The translations under genes were made by a program, and so were the position numbers. DNA of 64,000 nt from Deltaproteobacteria bacterium (GTDB lineage Bacteria; Desulfobacterota; Desulfobacteria; Desulfobacterales; Desulfatirhabdiaceae): NCBI GenBank assembly GCA_016219185.1, contig JACRBZ010000056.1:39744-103743 (forward strand), read 5' to 3'. The notes beneath the pieces are model-generated. The model saw only the letters and a list, made by a program, of their open reading frames with translations, searched no databases and had not been told where the DNA came from. How positions within the stretch are numbered: the first letter of the stretch is position 1; each line of letters begins with the position of its first letter. Below, one piece after another: positions 8,347 through 17,934 of the stretch.

Positions 8347-9321
8347 TCAGGCTCCTTTTTCGTTTCTATCAGCAAAGGAAATTGTAAATTCCGCCCCGCG
8401 GCCCTCACCGATGAGGATGGTACCGGCAAGCTGCTTGACCAGGACGTTCACCAATTTCAACCCCAGAGAGTCGCTGCTCTCTATTTCAAAGCCCTCGGGC
8501 AGTCCCACGCCATTGTCGCCGACGGCCAGCAGAAAACCGTCGCCGGTGTCGCGTCGCAGGCCGATTGTGATTTCACCTGTTTCCTCTGCGCGTCTCGAAG
8601 CAGGAAATGCATGCTTCAGCGAATTTGAAACCAGCTCATTAATGATTAAGGCGCATGGGATCGTCGTATCCACGTCGAGCGAAATATCCTCTATGCGTAT
8701 TCTCGGGCGAATGGCCCTGGCAGTCGCTCCGTAGGAAATGAAGAGGTAAGAGGTAAGGCTTTTGATATATTCGTGAAAGTCTATCTTTGCCAGCGACTCG
8801 GACTGGTATAGTTTTTCATGGATAAGCGCCATGGAGTAGACACGGTTCTGGCTCTCCTTGAACAGTGCGATTGCCTTCTCGTCTTTGATTTGAGGCAACT
8901 GGAGGTTAAGCATGCTCTGGATTATCTGGAGGTTATTTTTGACACGGTGGTGTATTTCCTTGAGAAGGGCCTCTTTCTCTTTCAGCGACCTTTTGATCTG
9001 CGCTTCAGCCTTGCCGCGCTCCTCCATCTCATCCCAGAGCAGCGCATTGGCTTGCTGCAGATCGAGGCGGGCCGCCTCGGTCTTCACCCGCTCCTGATCA
9101 AAGTCCTCAAGCAGGTTCAACATTGCGCTCTGCGTTCCCTCGAGCCTGGCTTTTTCTTCGGAAAAGTCCTCGAGGATATTGAGGATGGCCCGCTGGGTCT
9201 TTTCGAGCTGCGCTTTCTCCTCGGAAGAGTCTTCGAGAATGTTGAGTATCGCCCTCGAATAGTCCTCGGTGCTTATCCGTGATGTTCCCTCGAGTAACTT
9301 AAGGTCCGTGTCATCGATCAC
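8347..9321 (-). CDS. Soluble HisKA_2-family sensor histidine kinase
   Basis: 324 aa without membrane segments. Residues ~20-85 form three 21-residue coiled-coil repeats ([42 protein letters not shown]), so the signalling helix was extended by a 63-bp tandem duplication. HisKA_2 follows at about 115-200 with the phosphoacceptor His in [19 protein letters not shown]. HATPase_c has [14 protein letters not shown] and VGDNGVGLP and ends near 320. The start overlaps the stop of the multi-PAS gene by 4 bp (ATGA). The two proteins very probably work together, with the PAS array as separate sensor subunit and this protein as catalytic subunit. The receiver-PAS gene 2 bp downstream is the likely phosphate acceptor. 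Confidence 0.9.
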   Translation of the reverse strand: MIDDTDLKLLEGTSRISTEDYSRAILNILEDSSEEKAQLEKTQRAILNILEDFSEEKARLEGTQSAMLNLLEDFDQERVKTEAARLDLQQANALLWDEMEERGKAEAQIKRSLKEKEALLKEIHHRVKNNLQIIQSMLNLQLPQIKDEKAIALFKESQNRVYSMALIHEKLYQSESLAKIDFHEYIKSLTSYLFISYGATARAIRPRIRIEDISLDVDTTIPCALIINELVSNSLKHAFPASRRAEETGEITIGLRRDTGDGFLLAVGDNGVGLPEGFEIESSDSLGLKLVNVLVKQLAGTILIGEGRGAEFTISFADRNEKGA

Positions 9322-11753
9322 TGTTCATCCCTCTCGACCTGCGTGGTCTTTCGCAATTCGCTGTTTTCTTTTTGAAGCTCTTCTATCTCTTTTTTCAATT
9401 CGATCATTTTGAGCTCCCTGCTGACGGTAAGCTTTTGGAACCTCTCCAGTTCCGCCAGACGCTCGAGCTCCCGTGAGCGCTGCTCTTCCCTCGCACGCTG
9501 TTCCGCAATCTTCGATTCGGCCTCCTTCTGGGCGGTAACGTCACGCGCGGCTGCGAACACGCCCAGGACCTTGTCTTGAGCGTCGCGATAAACCGAGGCA
9601 TTATAAAGAACGTTGGTGAGCCGGCCGTCTTTATGCCTGATGGTCAGCGGGTAATCGGTGACGGAACCCTTTGCAAAAACCTGCTCGTATCCTTTCCTTG
9701 CATCCTTGGGCTCCGTGAAGTAGTCTGAAAAATCCGTGCCGATGAGCTTGTCGCGGGGAATACCCGTTACCTTCACGGTCGCTTCATTAACGTCGGTAAT
9801 CTTGCCTTCGGGGCTGATCGTTACCAGGGGGTCGAGAGACGCCTCGATAAGGCTTCTGGCATACTGGGTCGCCTGCCTCTGGGCGGTTACGTCGCGCGCG
9901 GCGGCGAACACGCCGAGGACCTTGTCTTGCGCGTCGCGATAAACCGAGGCATTATAGAGAACGTTGGTAAGCTGGCCGTCTTTATGCCTGATGGTCAGCG
10001 GGTAATCGGTGACAAAACCCTTTGCAAAGACCTGCTCGTAACCCTTCCTGGCGTTCTCGGGTTCCGTGAAGTAGTCTGAAAAGTCCGTGCCGATGAGCTC
10101 GTCGCGGGGAATATCCGTAACCTTCGCGGTTGCTTCATTGACGTCGGTGATCTTACCCTCGGTGCTGATCGTTACCAGGGGGTCAAGGGATGCTTCGATA
10201 AGGCTTCTGGCATACTGGGATGCCTGCCGCAGTTGTTCCTCCGCCTCTTTCTTTTCCGAGATGTCGTTACTCATCAGCAGAAAACCGATCGGACGGCCTG
10301 AAGCGTCATTACGCCGCGTCACGACAACACTTGCCATAAAACGGGAGCCGTCCTTACGAACGCGCACGAATTCGCCCTCTGCAAGGCCCTTTTCATAGGC
10401 GAGCACCAGCATTTTGTCAACCGCCCCTGATTCTATGTCTTCGGGCGTATGAAGAATGATCGAGTCCTTGCCTATGATTTCCTCGGCCATATATCCGTAA
10501 TTACGCCGCGCCCCCTCGTTCCACGAAAGGATTTTATGGTCGAGGTCCTTTCCGATGATGGAGTACTTGGTCGAACTTTGCAGAATGTTGTCAAGGAAGT
10601 TTTTTGTCTCGGCGAACTCGCGCATTACGATCTTGGATTCGGTCACGTCACGGGCGGCGGCAAAAACGCCCAGGACCTTTCCGGTAACGTCCTTATAAAC
10701 AGAGGCGTTATAGAGAACGTCCACCAACTTGCCGTCCCTGTGTCGTATGGTCAGGGGATAGTCGGTGACAAAACCCTTCTCAAAGACCTGACGGTAGCCT
10801 TTCTGCGCGTTCTCAGGCGTTGTGAAGTAGTCTGAAAAATCCGTGCCGATGAGCTTATCGCGGGTGATGCCGGTCACCTTGATGGTCGCCTCATTGACGT
10901 CGGTGATCTTGCCTTCGGGGCTGATCGTTACCAGGGGATCGAGAGAGGCCTCGATAAGGCTTCTGGCATACTGGGACGCCTGCCGCTGTTCGGTAACGTC
11001 GCGCGCGGCGGCGAACACGCCCAAAACATTACCTTGCACGTCACGGTAAACCGACGCATTATAGAGAACGTCCGTGAGCCGGCCGTCTTTATCCCGGATG
11101 GTCAGCGGGTAATCCGTGACAGAGCCCTTTGCAAAGACCTGCTGGTAACCCTTCCGGGCGTTTTCGGGTTCCGTGAAGTAGTCTGAAAAGTCCGTGCCGA
11201 TGAGCCTGTCGCGGGTGATGCCGGTCACCTTGATGGTCGCCTCATTTACGTCGGTGATCTTGCCTTCGGGGCTGATCGTTACCAGGGGGTCCAGAGACGC
11301 CTCGATAAGGCTTCTGGCATACTGGGACGCCTGCCGCTGTTCGGTAACGTCGCGCGCGGCGGCGAACACGCCCAGAACATTACCTAGCACGTCACGGTAA
11401 ACCGACGCATTATAGAGAACGTCCGTGAGCCGGCCGTCTTTATCCCGGATGGTCAGCGGGTAATCCGTAACGGAACCCTTTGCAAAGACCTGCTGGTAAC
11501 CTTTCCGGGCGTTTTCGGGTTCCGTGAAGTAGTCTGAAAAGTCCGTGCCGATGAGCCTGTCGCGGGTGATGCCCGTCACCTTGATGGTCGCCTCATTGAC
11601 GTCGGTGATCTTGCCTTCGGGGCTGATCGTTACCAGAGGGTCGAGAGACGCCTCGATAAGGCTTCTGGTATACTGGGACGTCTGCCTCTGTTCCTCCGCC
11701 GTCAAACTCGCCCGGAGCTTCGGCGATTTTTCATGTTCACTCTTTTTTTCCAT
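9318..11753 (-). CDS. Six-PAS sensor protein without a kinase domain
   Basis: 811 aa. Five nearly identical PAS/PAC units share the landmarks [45 protein letters not shown] and [11 protein letters not shown]. They begin (at [10 protein letters not shown]) near residues 31, 148, 265, 517 and 634, a period of 117 residues. A sixth, divergent PAS ([20 protein letters not shown], about 385-505) separates units 3 and 5. The C-terminus (~750-811) is a charged coiled coil ending in TQVERDEQ. No histidine kinase, GGDEF or receiver domain and no membrane segment is present. The kinase encoded by the next gene overlaps by 4 bp, so signal output is probably through it. Each PAS could bind a small ligand, flavin or haem, but no cofactor residue is diagnostic. 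Confidence 0.88.
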   Translation of the reverse strand: MEKKSEHEKSPKLRASLTAEEQRQTSQYTRSLIEASLDPLVTISPEGKITDVNEATIKVTGITRDRLIGTDFSDYFTEPENARKGYQQVFAKGSVTDYPLTIRDKDGRLTDVLYNASVYRDVLGNVLGVFAAARDVTEQRQASQYARSLIEASLDPLVTISPEGKITDVNEATIKVTGITRDRLIGTDFSDYFTEPENARKGYQQVFAKGSVTDYPLTIRDKDGRLTDVLYNASVYRDVQGNVLGVFAAARDVTEQRQASQYARSLIEASLDPLVTISPEGKITDVNEATIKVTGITRDKLIGTDFSDYFTTPENAQKGYRQVFEKGFVTDYPLTIRHRDGKLVDVLYNASVYKDVTGKVLGVFAAARDVTESKIVMREFAETKNFLDNILQSSTKYSIIGKDLDHKILSWNEGARRNYGYMAEEIIGKDSIILHTPEDIESGAVDKMLVLAYEKGLAEGEFVRVRKDGSRFMASVVVTRRNDASGRPIGFLLMSNDISEKKEAEEQLRQASQYARSLIEASLDPLVTISTEGKITDVNEATAKVTDIPRDELIGTDFSDYFTEPENARKGYEQVFAKGFVTDYPLTIRHKDGQLTNVLYNASVYRDAQDKVLGVFAAARDVTAQRQATQYARSLIEASLDPLVTISPEGKITDVNEATVKVTGIPRDKLIGTDFSDYFTEPKDARKGYEQVFAKGSVTDYPLTIRHKDGRLTNVLYNASVYRDAQDKVLGVFAAARDVTAQKEAESKIAEQRAREEQRSRELERLAELERFQKLTVSRELKMIELKKEIEELQKENSELRKTTQVERDEQ
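9520..11700 (-). repeat. 351-bp tandem repeats encoding PAS units
   Basis: The DNA encoding the PAS units repeats with a 351-bp period: three consecutive copies at about 10650-11700 and two at about 9520-10230. A unique ~405-bp PAS segment separates the blocks. The recurring landmark encoding TDFSDYF appears near 11540, 11190, 10840, 10085 and 9735. Near-identity, including at third codon positions, indicates recent tandem duplication or ongoing gene conversion. Confidence 0.85.
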
Positions 11754-11791
11754 TTCCGCTGTTCCTCGGTGATGTGTTTCATTTTACATTC

Positions 11792-11858
11792 AAAATGATA
11801 TTCCAGCAAGCATTCAGGTTGAGACCGCGAAAGCGAACGATCAGCGATGAGATTGTAC
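11792..11858. repeat. 67-bp inverted repeat, arm B
   Basis: Plus-strand partner of arm A at 6839-6905 (59/67 identical, opposite orientation). Like arm A it carries an AAA TGA context at its left end. It may therefore be the remnant 3' end and flank of a kinase gene that once pointed the other way. It lies upstream of the six-PAS gene and directly next to the receiver pseudogene. Confidence 0.8.
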
Positions 11859-11860
11859 AT

Positions 11861-12147
11861 TTAGTACATTGCCTCCCCTAGATTCTTCAGCAAAGCGTCT
11901 TTCGACTGCCTGGCTGCCAGGGCGCGGCGGATCACATCGTTCAGCCCCTTGAGTTGATAGGGTTTACCCAGAAATGCCTGGGGCCATTCGGCGTGGTCTC
12001 CCGACATCACATGAGCCTCGTCATAGCCGCTTGCCAAAACAACCGAGATGCCGGGCGAAAGCTTTCGAAGGGCCCGATCAGCATGTTCCGCAGATGGATG
12101 ACGAGAATCCCGTCGTTTTCAACGATTAGAACGGTTTTCTGTTCCAT
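11861..12147 (-). pseudogene. Response regulator receiver domain with internal deletion
   Basis: From the ATG at 12147 the minus strand encodes a good receiver N-terminus (MEQKTVLIVENDGILVIHLR). Around 12065-12085 the homology jumps to another frame. That frame encodes the receiver C-terminal half (LRKLSPGISVVLASGYDEA, PQAFLGKPYQLKGLNDVI) and stops at 11861. The middle of the domain, including the phosphoacceptor Asp strand, is missing and the frame is broken, so it cannot act as a response regulator. It lies downstream of the PAS kinase at 12221-13456 and was probably its partner. Confidence 0.75.
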
Positions 12148-12168
12148 GAACCTTATCTCCATAAGAAC

Positions 12169-12233
12169 GGTGAATGGGTGAGTCGGTGAATCGGAGAATC
12201 GCTTAACAGCTTTTCCCGGCTCACCCATTCACC
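12169..12233. repeat. Imperfect inverted repeat overlapping the kinase 3' end
   Basis: An 18-bp arm (12169-12186, GGTGAATGGGTGAGTCGG) pairs with 12216-12233 at 17 of 18 positions. The arms are themselves built of short GGTGAAT/GGTGAGT-like units. The right arm encodes the last residues (SVNG) and stop of the kinase gene. It could form a hairpin in the mRNA between the kinase and the receiver pseudogene, but there is no T-run, so it is not a typical intrinsic terminator. Confidence 0.55.
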
Positions 12234-13456
12234 GACTCACCGACCTTTGGTTCAAACCGGAGCCGGAACGTGGTGCCGCCGGTGCGATCCAGTTCGATAC
12301 GGCCCTGGAGCTGGTGCTGCCCGAGCATCTTGACCAACTGCAGGCCCAGGGTCTTCGTGTTCTTCCAGTCCAGGTCAACCGGCAGTCCCACGCCGTTATC
12401 GGCAACTGTCAGTGTATAAGTGGTGCCGTCCCATTGCATCGAGACGGCGATTTCGCAGTTGCCGCCCCCGGGGCGGAGACGGTCCGCGGGGAAGGCGTAC
12501 TTCAGAGCATTGGTCACCAGTTCGGTGATGAGCAGCCCGCAGGGGACGGCACTGTCAAGACCCATCTGGACACCTTTCGCGGCCACGCTGACACGAATGT
12601 CCGCGGACCGCTCAAAGGACGAAAACAAATAAGACATCAATGCCTCGATGTAATCCTGAAAATCGATCCGGGAGAAGTTCTCGGAGTGGTAGAGCTGCTC
12701 GTGCACGAGCGCCATGGACCTGATTCTGGCACTAAGTTCCGTCAGGGTAGTCCTGGCAGGTTTGTCATCCATCTGCCCCTGCATGTCCAGCAGCCCCATG
12801 ATGGCAGCCAGGTTGTTCTTGACCCGGTGATGCACTTCCTTCAGCAGCATTTCTTTCTCCATCAGCGAAGTCCGCAGCGCCTCCTCCGCCCGCTTGCGCT
12901 CGGTGATGTCGCTCAGCACGATGCGACACACGGTCGCGCCGCTGGTATCCCGTGCGGCAGTAGTTGCCAGATGTGCCCAGAATGCCGTTCCGTCCATTTT
13001 CACCATCCGCAGTTCGCATGTCCGCGGGTCACCGGTCTCAAGGAGCTGCTTGCGATACCGGTAGTAGATGTCCTGATCGTCTTTTAGAATGAACCGGGAG
13101 ATCGGCTGCTTGACCAATGCGTTTCGAACCGCGCCCAGCAGGTTGGCAGTCGTGAGATTGGTCTCCAGGATAAGCCCTTTTTCGCTGATGCTGAGATAGC
13201 CCACCGGTGCCAGGTCGTAGAAGTCAAAATAGCGCGCCCGCGCCGCATCCAGTTCCGCCTGTGTTGTGCGCAGCTCCTCGTTTTGCATCTCCAATTCAAT
13301 CTGATGGACCTTCAGTTCGTGGAGCATTTGTTGGATTTCTTCGATAGAGAGGGCCTTGAGATTTTCCTGCGACTGGGCCGCTTTTTTACGGACAATATCT
13401 TCGGCCTGCCTGCGCATTTCGGCGGCTTGTTCGGATAGACTATCCTTGTTTTTCAT
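12221..13456 (-). CDS. Soluble PAS sensor histidine kinase (HisKA_2)
   Basis: 411 aa, no membrane segment. An N-terminal coiled coil (~1-85, ending ELEMQNEELRTTQAELDAAR) is followed by one PAS domain (~90-210, FDFYDLAPVGYLSISEKG to IVLSDITERKRAE). HisKA_2 has the phosphoacceptor His in [17 protein letters not shown]. HATPase_c has [23 protein letters not shown] and a GRIELDR...FRLRFEP end. The transmitter is closely similar, also in DNA, to the kinase half at 6899-7609, marking a recent duplication. The adjacent receiver gene downstream is deleted, so the kinase may now be an orphan. Confidence 0.9.
   Translation of the reverse strand: MKNKDSLSEQAAEMRRQAEDIVRKKAAQSQENLKALSIEEIQQMLHELKVHQIELEMQNEELRTTQAELDAARARYFDFYDLAPVGYLSISEKGLILETNLTTANLLGAVRNALVKQPISRFILKDDQDIYYRYRKQLLETGDPRTCELRMVKMDGTAFWAHLATTAARDTSGATVCRIVLSDITERKRAEEALRTSLMEKEMLLKEVHHRVKNNLAAIMGLLDMQGQMDDKPARTTLTELSARIRSMALVHEQLYHSENFSRIDFQDYIEALMSYLFSSFERSADIRVSVAAKGVQMGLDSAVPCGLLITELVTNALKYAFPADRLRPGGGNCEIAVSMQWDGTTYTLTVADNGVGLPVDLDWKNTKTLGLQLVKMLGQHQLQGRIELDRTGGTTFRLRFEPKVGESVNG
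12256..12868 (-). repeat. Duplicated kinase-transmitter segment (partner at about 6942-7560)
   Basis: DNA for the HisKA_2 and HATPase_c domains of the 12221-13456 kinase is highly similar to about 6942-7560, in the same orientation. Long shared runs include AACGTGGTGCCG and CAGGTTGTTCTTGACCC. Similarity falls off upstream, where the sensor parts differ. This fits domain-level duplication with exchange of the input module. Confidence 0.75.
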
Positions 13457-13812
13457 TGCGGGATTTCCTCAAATCACGGCAGCTCGGCGAATGCAGAAAA
13501 CTTGAGAAACTTCATTCAAAAGGATACGGTGCATCATTCATATTGATAAGATTGATATTATCGTCCTATGAATATCCGCATGTTATGTCAACAATATTCT
13601 TCAGATGGAAAGACATGCAGCAGATCGAGGCAAATAACCATGGACAGGGAGTCGATCTCCTCACCACGAGTATTACAGAGCCTTGAACAAAGATAGAACA
13701 CGTTCAGTTTTACCTGTATCATATCGAATATGCCCTGCTCCGAAATGGTTCTTGACCCCATTCCGAGGCTCTGTTATTCAAAAAGCTCACGGGCGAAAGG
13801 CGATTGGTTCTC
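13457..13812. other. Intergenic region between divergent signalling genes
   Basis: 356 bp separating the minus-strand PAS kinase and the plus-strand kinase-like/HDOD gene. No gene is supported here. A plausible promoter for the plus-strand gene is TTGACC near 13754 with a weak TTATTC about 16 bp downstream. The left part is AT-rich and should hold the divergent promoter of the kinase. Confidence 0.4.
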
Positions 13813-16191
13813 ATGGCAACTGTAACGAAGATCGACCGTTTCAGGATCATCAAGGAAATGGGAAAGGATTCCCGGGGAAGCGTTTTCCTTGCTGAAGATC
13901 CGCAACGCGGCCTGGTGGTCATCAAGACACGCAACGTGCGTATGGCCAAACGAGGCGATCTTGAATCACACCTGACACATGCGGCCAAAACCGCATGCAA
14001 CCTCCGGCATCCGAATATCGTAACCGTCCATGAGACCGGGGAATATGAAGGGACCCCATATTTCGTATTTGAATACAGCGACGGCATTTCACTGAAAGAG
14101 CTGCTCGAAAAAGAAGGCCCTTTGCCGATACATCGCGCATTGACCCTGATGTCCCGGATTCTGGCGGGCTTCGCTTACGCGCATCAAAACGGGATGTTGC
14201 ATCCGGGTCTGAACCCTTCCGAAATCATCGTCGATAAAGAAGATGCGCCAAGGATCATGGATTTCGGGATCTCGGTTTTGAACGGAGCCCTGAAGGATCC
14301 GGCAGGCACGCATGGCAACAAGTATTTTTCCAATGCGCCGCCCGGTCCGCAATCCGACATCCTTTCCCTTGGGCTGGTCTTTTACGAGATGCTCACCGGC
14401 CAGCTCCCCCCGGTATCGATGGCACCCATCACCGATTCCTACAAGACGGCAATCGAACCTCCCTCTGGCAAGAACAAGGATGTGGATGAAACGCTCGACA
14501 GGATCGTCATGAAGGCGCTTGAAAAAAAGCCGGAAGCGCGTTATCCGAATATCCATGAAATGAAAAAGGATCTGGATGCTTATATAGCCGCCGGTAACGG
14601 CGGTATGGAGCCGGATCACCCCACAGAGTCGTCACGCAACGACTCTGTGGAAATCCTTCTTCGCAGGATGCAGCACACAAAAGATTTCCCGGCCTTTTCC
14701 CAGCATATTCTCGAAATCAACCAAAAGGCCTCCACGGCGTCAGCCAATCTTACCTCCCCTGCGCAACTGGCCAGCGCCATTTTAAAAGACTATTCCCTGA
14801 CCAATAAGCTCCTTAAACTTGTCAACTCGGCATTCTACGGCAATCTTGCCGGAAATATCGCAACCATTACACGAGCGGTGATGGTACTCGGGTTTAAGCA
14901 GGTGAGCCTTGCCGCTTCCAGTCTCATGCTTTTTGATCACCTGCAGAAGAATAGCCGGTCGGAAGAATTGAAAGACGCGGCGATCAGTTCGTTCATGAGC
15001 GGACTGGTTGCCAGGGACCTGGCCGCCAAAATGGGAGCGCAGAACCTGGAAGAGACTTTCATCTGCGCCATGCTCAACAATCTGGGCAGGCATCTGGTCA
15101 TTTATTATTTACCGGATGAATCGAATGCAATCAAGTCGATGATCGCTCAGAAAGGAGAGAGCGAACGGAATGCTTCATGGTTCGTCCTGAGGATGCACTA
15201 TGAGGATATTGGGATGGCCGCTTTAAAAGCCTGGAATTTTCCGAAAAAAATCGTTGATAGTCTGGTCCGTCTGTCGGAGGGAAAGGTGGACAAGCCAGGC
15301 TCGGATGAAGATATCTTGAGGAGCATTTCCGGTTATTCCAATGAACTTTGCGATATCATCCGAAACACCCAGGGAAACGCCAGAACCATCGCGTTTAAGG
15401 CCCTTGCAAGCCGTTTTCAAAAGGTTGTTACCGTTTCCGAGGCGCAGTTGTCGAAAATGCTGAACACCGCAAAAACTCAAATGGCAGCGTATTCCGATGT
15501 CCTTGGCATAAATATCAGCGAGAGTGATTTCTTGCGACGACTCTCCATGGATTCCGGGCCCGAGGCCGAGAAGTCCGCCAACGCGAACGCAGTCGAGAAA
15601 TCGGCGGAAGCAGCCGGTTCCGGCACTCATGATCAGGCCGATGCCGCCGGTAAGAAGGAAGATCATCAGGATGTCCTCATTAACGGCATTCATGAGATCA
15701 CAAATGCGCTCCTTTCGGACTATCAGCTAAACGACATCATGTTCATGATCCTTGAGACCATGTATCGGGGGTTTGCCTTCAATCATGTCATATTCTGCAT
15801 GATGGAAATGAGCCGGACCAGGATGCGCACCCGCCATGCATTCGGTGCGGACATCGAGACCATCACTAAAAATTTTGGCTTCAAAATTTCAAATTCTCCG
15901 ACCGATCTGTTTAACATCGCCCTTTCACAGCGAAAGGACATTATCGTTGAGGACGCTGAAGATTCCAGCAACATCAGTCTTATCCCCGAATGGTATCGGA
16001 AGACGTTTTTAGCTCCCGCTTTCATCATTTATCCAATCGTCATCAAAGATACTCCCTTTGGCCTCTTCTATGCCGACAAGAAACACAAAGGCGCCATATT
16101 GTCGGAAATTCAGCTCATCTACATGAAAATATTGCGCAATCAATCCATTCTGGCCATAAAGCAGAAGCTTTCACAAGACCATGGGCCATGA
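13813..16191 (+). CDS. Ser/Thr pseudokinase-HDOD-GAF signalling protein
   Basis: 792 aa from the ATG at 13813. A TTG 9 bp upstream is also possible. Residues ~8-265 form a Hanks-type kinase fold: VVIK with Lys38, a DFG at 150-152, and SDILSLGLVFYEMLTG. However, the catalytic loop reads HPGLNPSEI where active kinases have HRDxKxxN, so the catalytic Asp (now Gly132), Lys and metal-binding Asn are all replaced. An HDOD domain follows at about 280-470 (LTSPAQLASAILKDYSLTNKLLKLVNSAFYG in pieces), the HD-like output common in regulators of chemotaxis, motility and c-di-GMP. The C-terminal ~160 residues form a GAF-like sensor (DYQLNDIMFMILETMYRG). It is probably a cytosolic scaffold or sensor with no phosphotransfer of its own. 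Confidence 0.85.
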   Translation: MATVTKIDRFRIIKEMGKDSRGSVFLAEDPQRGLVVIKTRNVRMAKRGDLESHLTHAAKTACNLRHPNIVTVHETGEYEGTPYFVFEYSDGISLKELLEKEGPLPIHRALTLMSRILAGFAYAHQNGMLHPGLNPSEIIVDKEDAPRIMDFGISVLNGALKDPAGTHGNKYFSNAPPGPQSDILSLGLVFYEMLTGQLPPVSMAPITDSYKTAIEPPSGKNKDVDETLDRIVMKALEKKPEARYPNIHEMKKDLDAYIAAGNGGMEPDHPTESSRNDSVEILLRRMQHTKDFPAFSQHILEINQKASTASANLTSPAQLASAILKDYSLTNKLLKLVNSAFYGNLAGNIATITRAVMVLGFKQVSLAASSLMLFDHLQKNSRSEELKDAAISSFMSGLVARDLAAKMGAQNLEETFICAMLNNLGRHLVIYYLPDESNAIKSMIAQKGESERNASWFVLRMHYEDIGMAALKAWNFPKKIVDSLVRLSEGKVDKPGSDEDILRSISGYSNELCDIIRNTQGNARTIAFKALASRFQKVVTVSEAQLSKMLNTAKTQMAAYSDVLGINISESDFLRRLSMDSGPEAEKSANANAVEKSAEAAGSGTHDQADAAGKKEDHQDVLINGIHEITNALLSDYQLNDIMFMILETMYRGFAFNHVIFCMMEMSRTRMRTRHAFGADIETITKNFGFKISNSPTDLFNIALSQRKDIIVEDAEDSSNISLIPEWYRKTFLAPAFIIYPIVIKDTPFGLFYADKKHKGAILSEIQLIYMKILRNQSILAIKQKLSQDHGP

Positions 16192-16324
16192 CTCGGATCA
16201 AACTCAACCTCCCCCTTTTGGAAAAGGAAGCCTTGTGCTTCAGGTCGATGACCTATGGAAAACCGTGCGGCATACGTGGCCGGGAGGCGATTGTCCTGCC
16301 GACCACACATGCCAGGGGGGGATG

Positions 16325-17788
16325 TTATTTAAGGGTTATTGTGACAAACAGGGTGTTCTGTTCCCTTTCGATCAGGAGCAGCAGCGTTTCCCCGGCTTTT
16401 GTCTTATCAATTTTCCGCATGAAATCCGTGACATTCTTGACCGGTTTCCGGTTGATCTCCTGAATGACATCGCCTGTCCGGACCCTGGCCTCGGCTGCCG
16501 CGCTCCCGGGCTCCACACCCGTGACCACAACACCGATATTTTTCTTGAGGCCGAGTTCTCCAGCGATCTGTGGCGTCAGATTCTGCACGGAAACCCCAAG
16601 GGATTTATGGGAAGCATCACCCTCTGCAGCGGTTTCGCTCCCCTCTTCCATTTCCCCGACTTTCGCCTGGATATCAAGTGATTTGCCGTCCCGCATCACC
16701 CGAACCGCAACGGTTTCCCCAACCGGGGTTGCGGCGACAATCCGCGAAAGATCCTTGGATCCCGTTACCGGCTGGCCATTGAACATCACGATCACGTCCC
16801 CGATCGCAATCCCCGCTTTCTCGGCCGGTGCGCCGGAAACCACTTTGGCGACAAGCGCCCCTAAAGTGTCCTTGAGCCCGAAAGACTTTGCCAGTTCCGG
16901 GGTCAAATCCTGGATGCTGACGCCCAGAAGGCCTCGTGTCACGTGCCCCGTTTTTTCGAGCTGGGGGGTGACCTCCTTGGCCATATTGATCGGAATCGCA
17001 AACCCGATCCCCTGGCCGGAAGCCATAATGGCCGTGTTGATGCCCACCACCTCCGCCTGCATGTTGATCAGGGGGCCGCCGCTGTTTCCGGGGTTGATGG
17101 AAGCGTCGGTCTGGATGAAATTATCATAGGGACCGGAGCCGATCACCCGGCCCTTGGCGCTGACGATCCCGGCGGTTACCGTCTGCTCCAGGCCGAAGGG
17201 GCTGCCGACGGCAACCACCCAGGTGCCAACCTTAAGTGCGTCCGAATCGCCCAGATTCAGGGGCTTAAGATCCGAAGCGCCGTCGATCTTGACCAGGGCC
17301 AGATCGGTCTTGGGGTCCCGGCCGATGATCCGGCCCTCGAGCTCCTTTCCGTCCGCCAGTTTGACCTTGATCTGGTCCGCGCCTTCGATCACATGATTAT
17401 TGGTCAGGATGTATCCTTCCTTGCTGATGATGCATCCGGAGCCCACTCCCTGTTGTTTTCTCTCGGGTGGGTTACCTTGAAAGGGTCCGAAAAATTCCCC
17501 GAAAGGATTCCGGCCTCCAAAGTGATTCCCCTGAAAATTCGGAAATTCGGCGTTGCTGACCTTCTTGCTGACCTGGATGTTGACCACGCCGGCACGGACC
17601 TGGTCGGCAATGTCGCTGAAATTGCCCGGCACCATCGCTACTCCCGGGGAGGCGATTGACGACGGGTCCTGCGCCGCCGGTTCATTGGCTTTTAACGAGG
17701 GCGTCAACCCGAACCCGATTCCGATGATGAGGGTTCCTGCCAGAAGCAGGGTGATGAAAATGGTTTTGAAATTTTTTTGCGGTTTCAT
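16325..17788 (-). CDS. degP: Periplasmic serine protease/chaperone DegP (HtrA, Do) family
   Basis: 487 aa. A signal peptide or anchor lies at ~8-29. The trypsin-like domain has the triad His132 (TNNHVIEGA), Asp162 (KTDLALVKI) and Ser236 (GNSGGPL). Two PDZ domains follow, at about 265-355 (GLLGVSIQDLTPELA) and 395-480 (LGVSVQNLTPQIAGELG). Length and domain order are those of DegP/DegQ, which degrade or refold misfolded envelope proteins. A strong ribosome site (AGGAGG) precedes the ATG, and a TATAAT lies near 17850 on the minus strand without a good -35, which would fit activator-dependent expression. It is preceded, same strand, by an OmpR-type regulator and sensor kinase 147 bp upstream, so control by that pair is likely. 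Confidence 0.95.
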   Translation of the reverse strand: MKPQKNFKTIFITLLLAGTLIIGIGFGLTPSLKANEPAAQDPSSIASPGVAMVPGNFSDIADQVRAGVVNIQVSKKVSNAEFPNFQGNHFGGRNPFGEFFGPFQGNPPERKQQGVGSGCIISKEGYILTNNHVIEGADQIKVKLADGKELEGRIIGRDPKTDLALVKIDGASDLKPLNLGDSDALKVGTWVVAVGSPFGLEQTVTAGIVSAKGRVIGSGPYDNFIQTDASINPGNSGGPLINMQAEVVGINTAIMASGQGIGFAIPINMAKEVTPQLEKTGHVTRGLLGVSIQDLTPELAKSFGLKDTLGALVAKVVSGAPAEKAGIAIGDVIVMFNGQPVTGSKDLSRIVAATPVGETVAVRVMRDGKSLDIQAKVGEMEEGSETAAEGDASHKSLGVSVQNLTPQIAGELGLKKNIGVVVTGVEPGSAAAEARVRTGDVIQEINRKPVKNVTDFMRKIDKTKAGETLLLLIEREQNTLFVTITLK

Positions 17789-17934
17789 GACAAATCCTCC
17801 TTGTGATAATGGGGGCCTATTTCAGCCCGGTTTTTATCACCATTATAAGGAGGGAACTTAACGGGAAGATGATCGGAAGATTACCATTTGGTCATGTTCA
17901 AACTGGCGGCGGTTCAGACCTTCGAATAAAGCAA

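Noticed and set aside
9520..11700. CRISPR array or satellite
   Set aside because: The 351-bp repeats are in frame, encode PAS domains and have no spacer-repeat structure.
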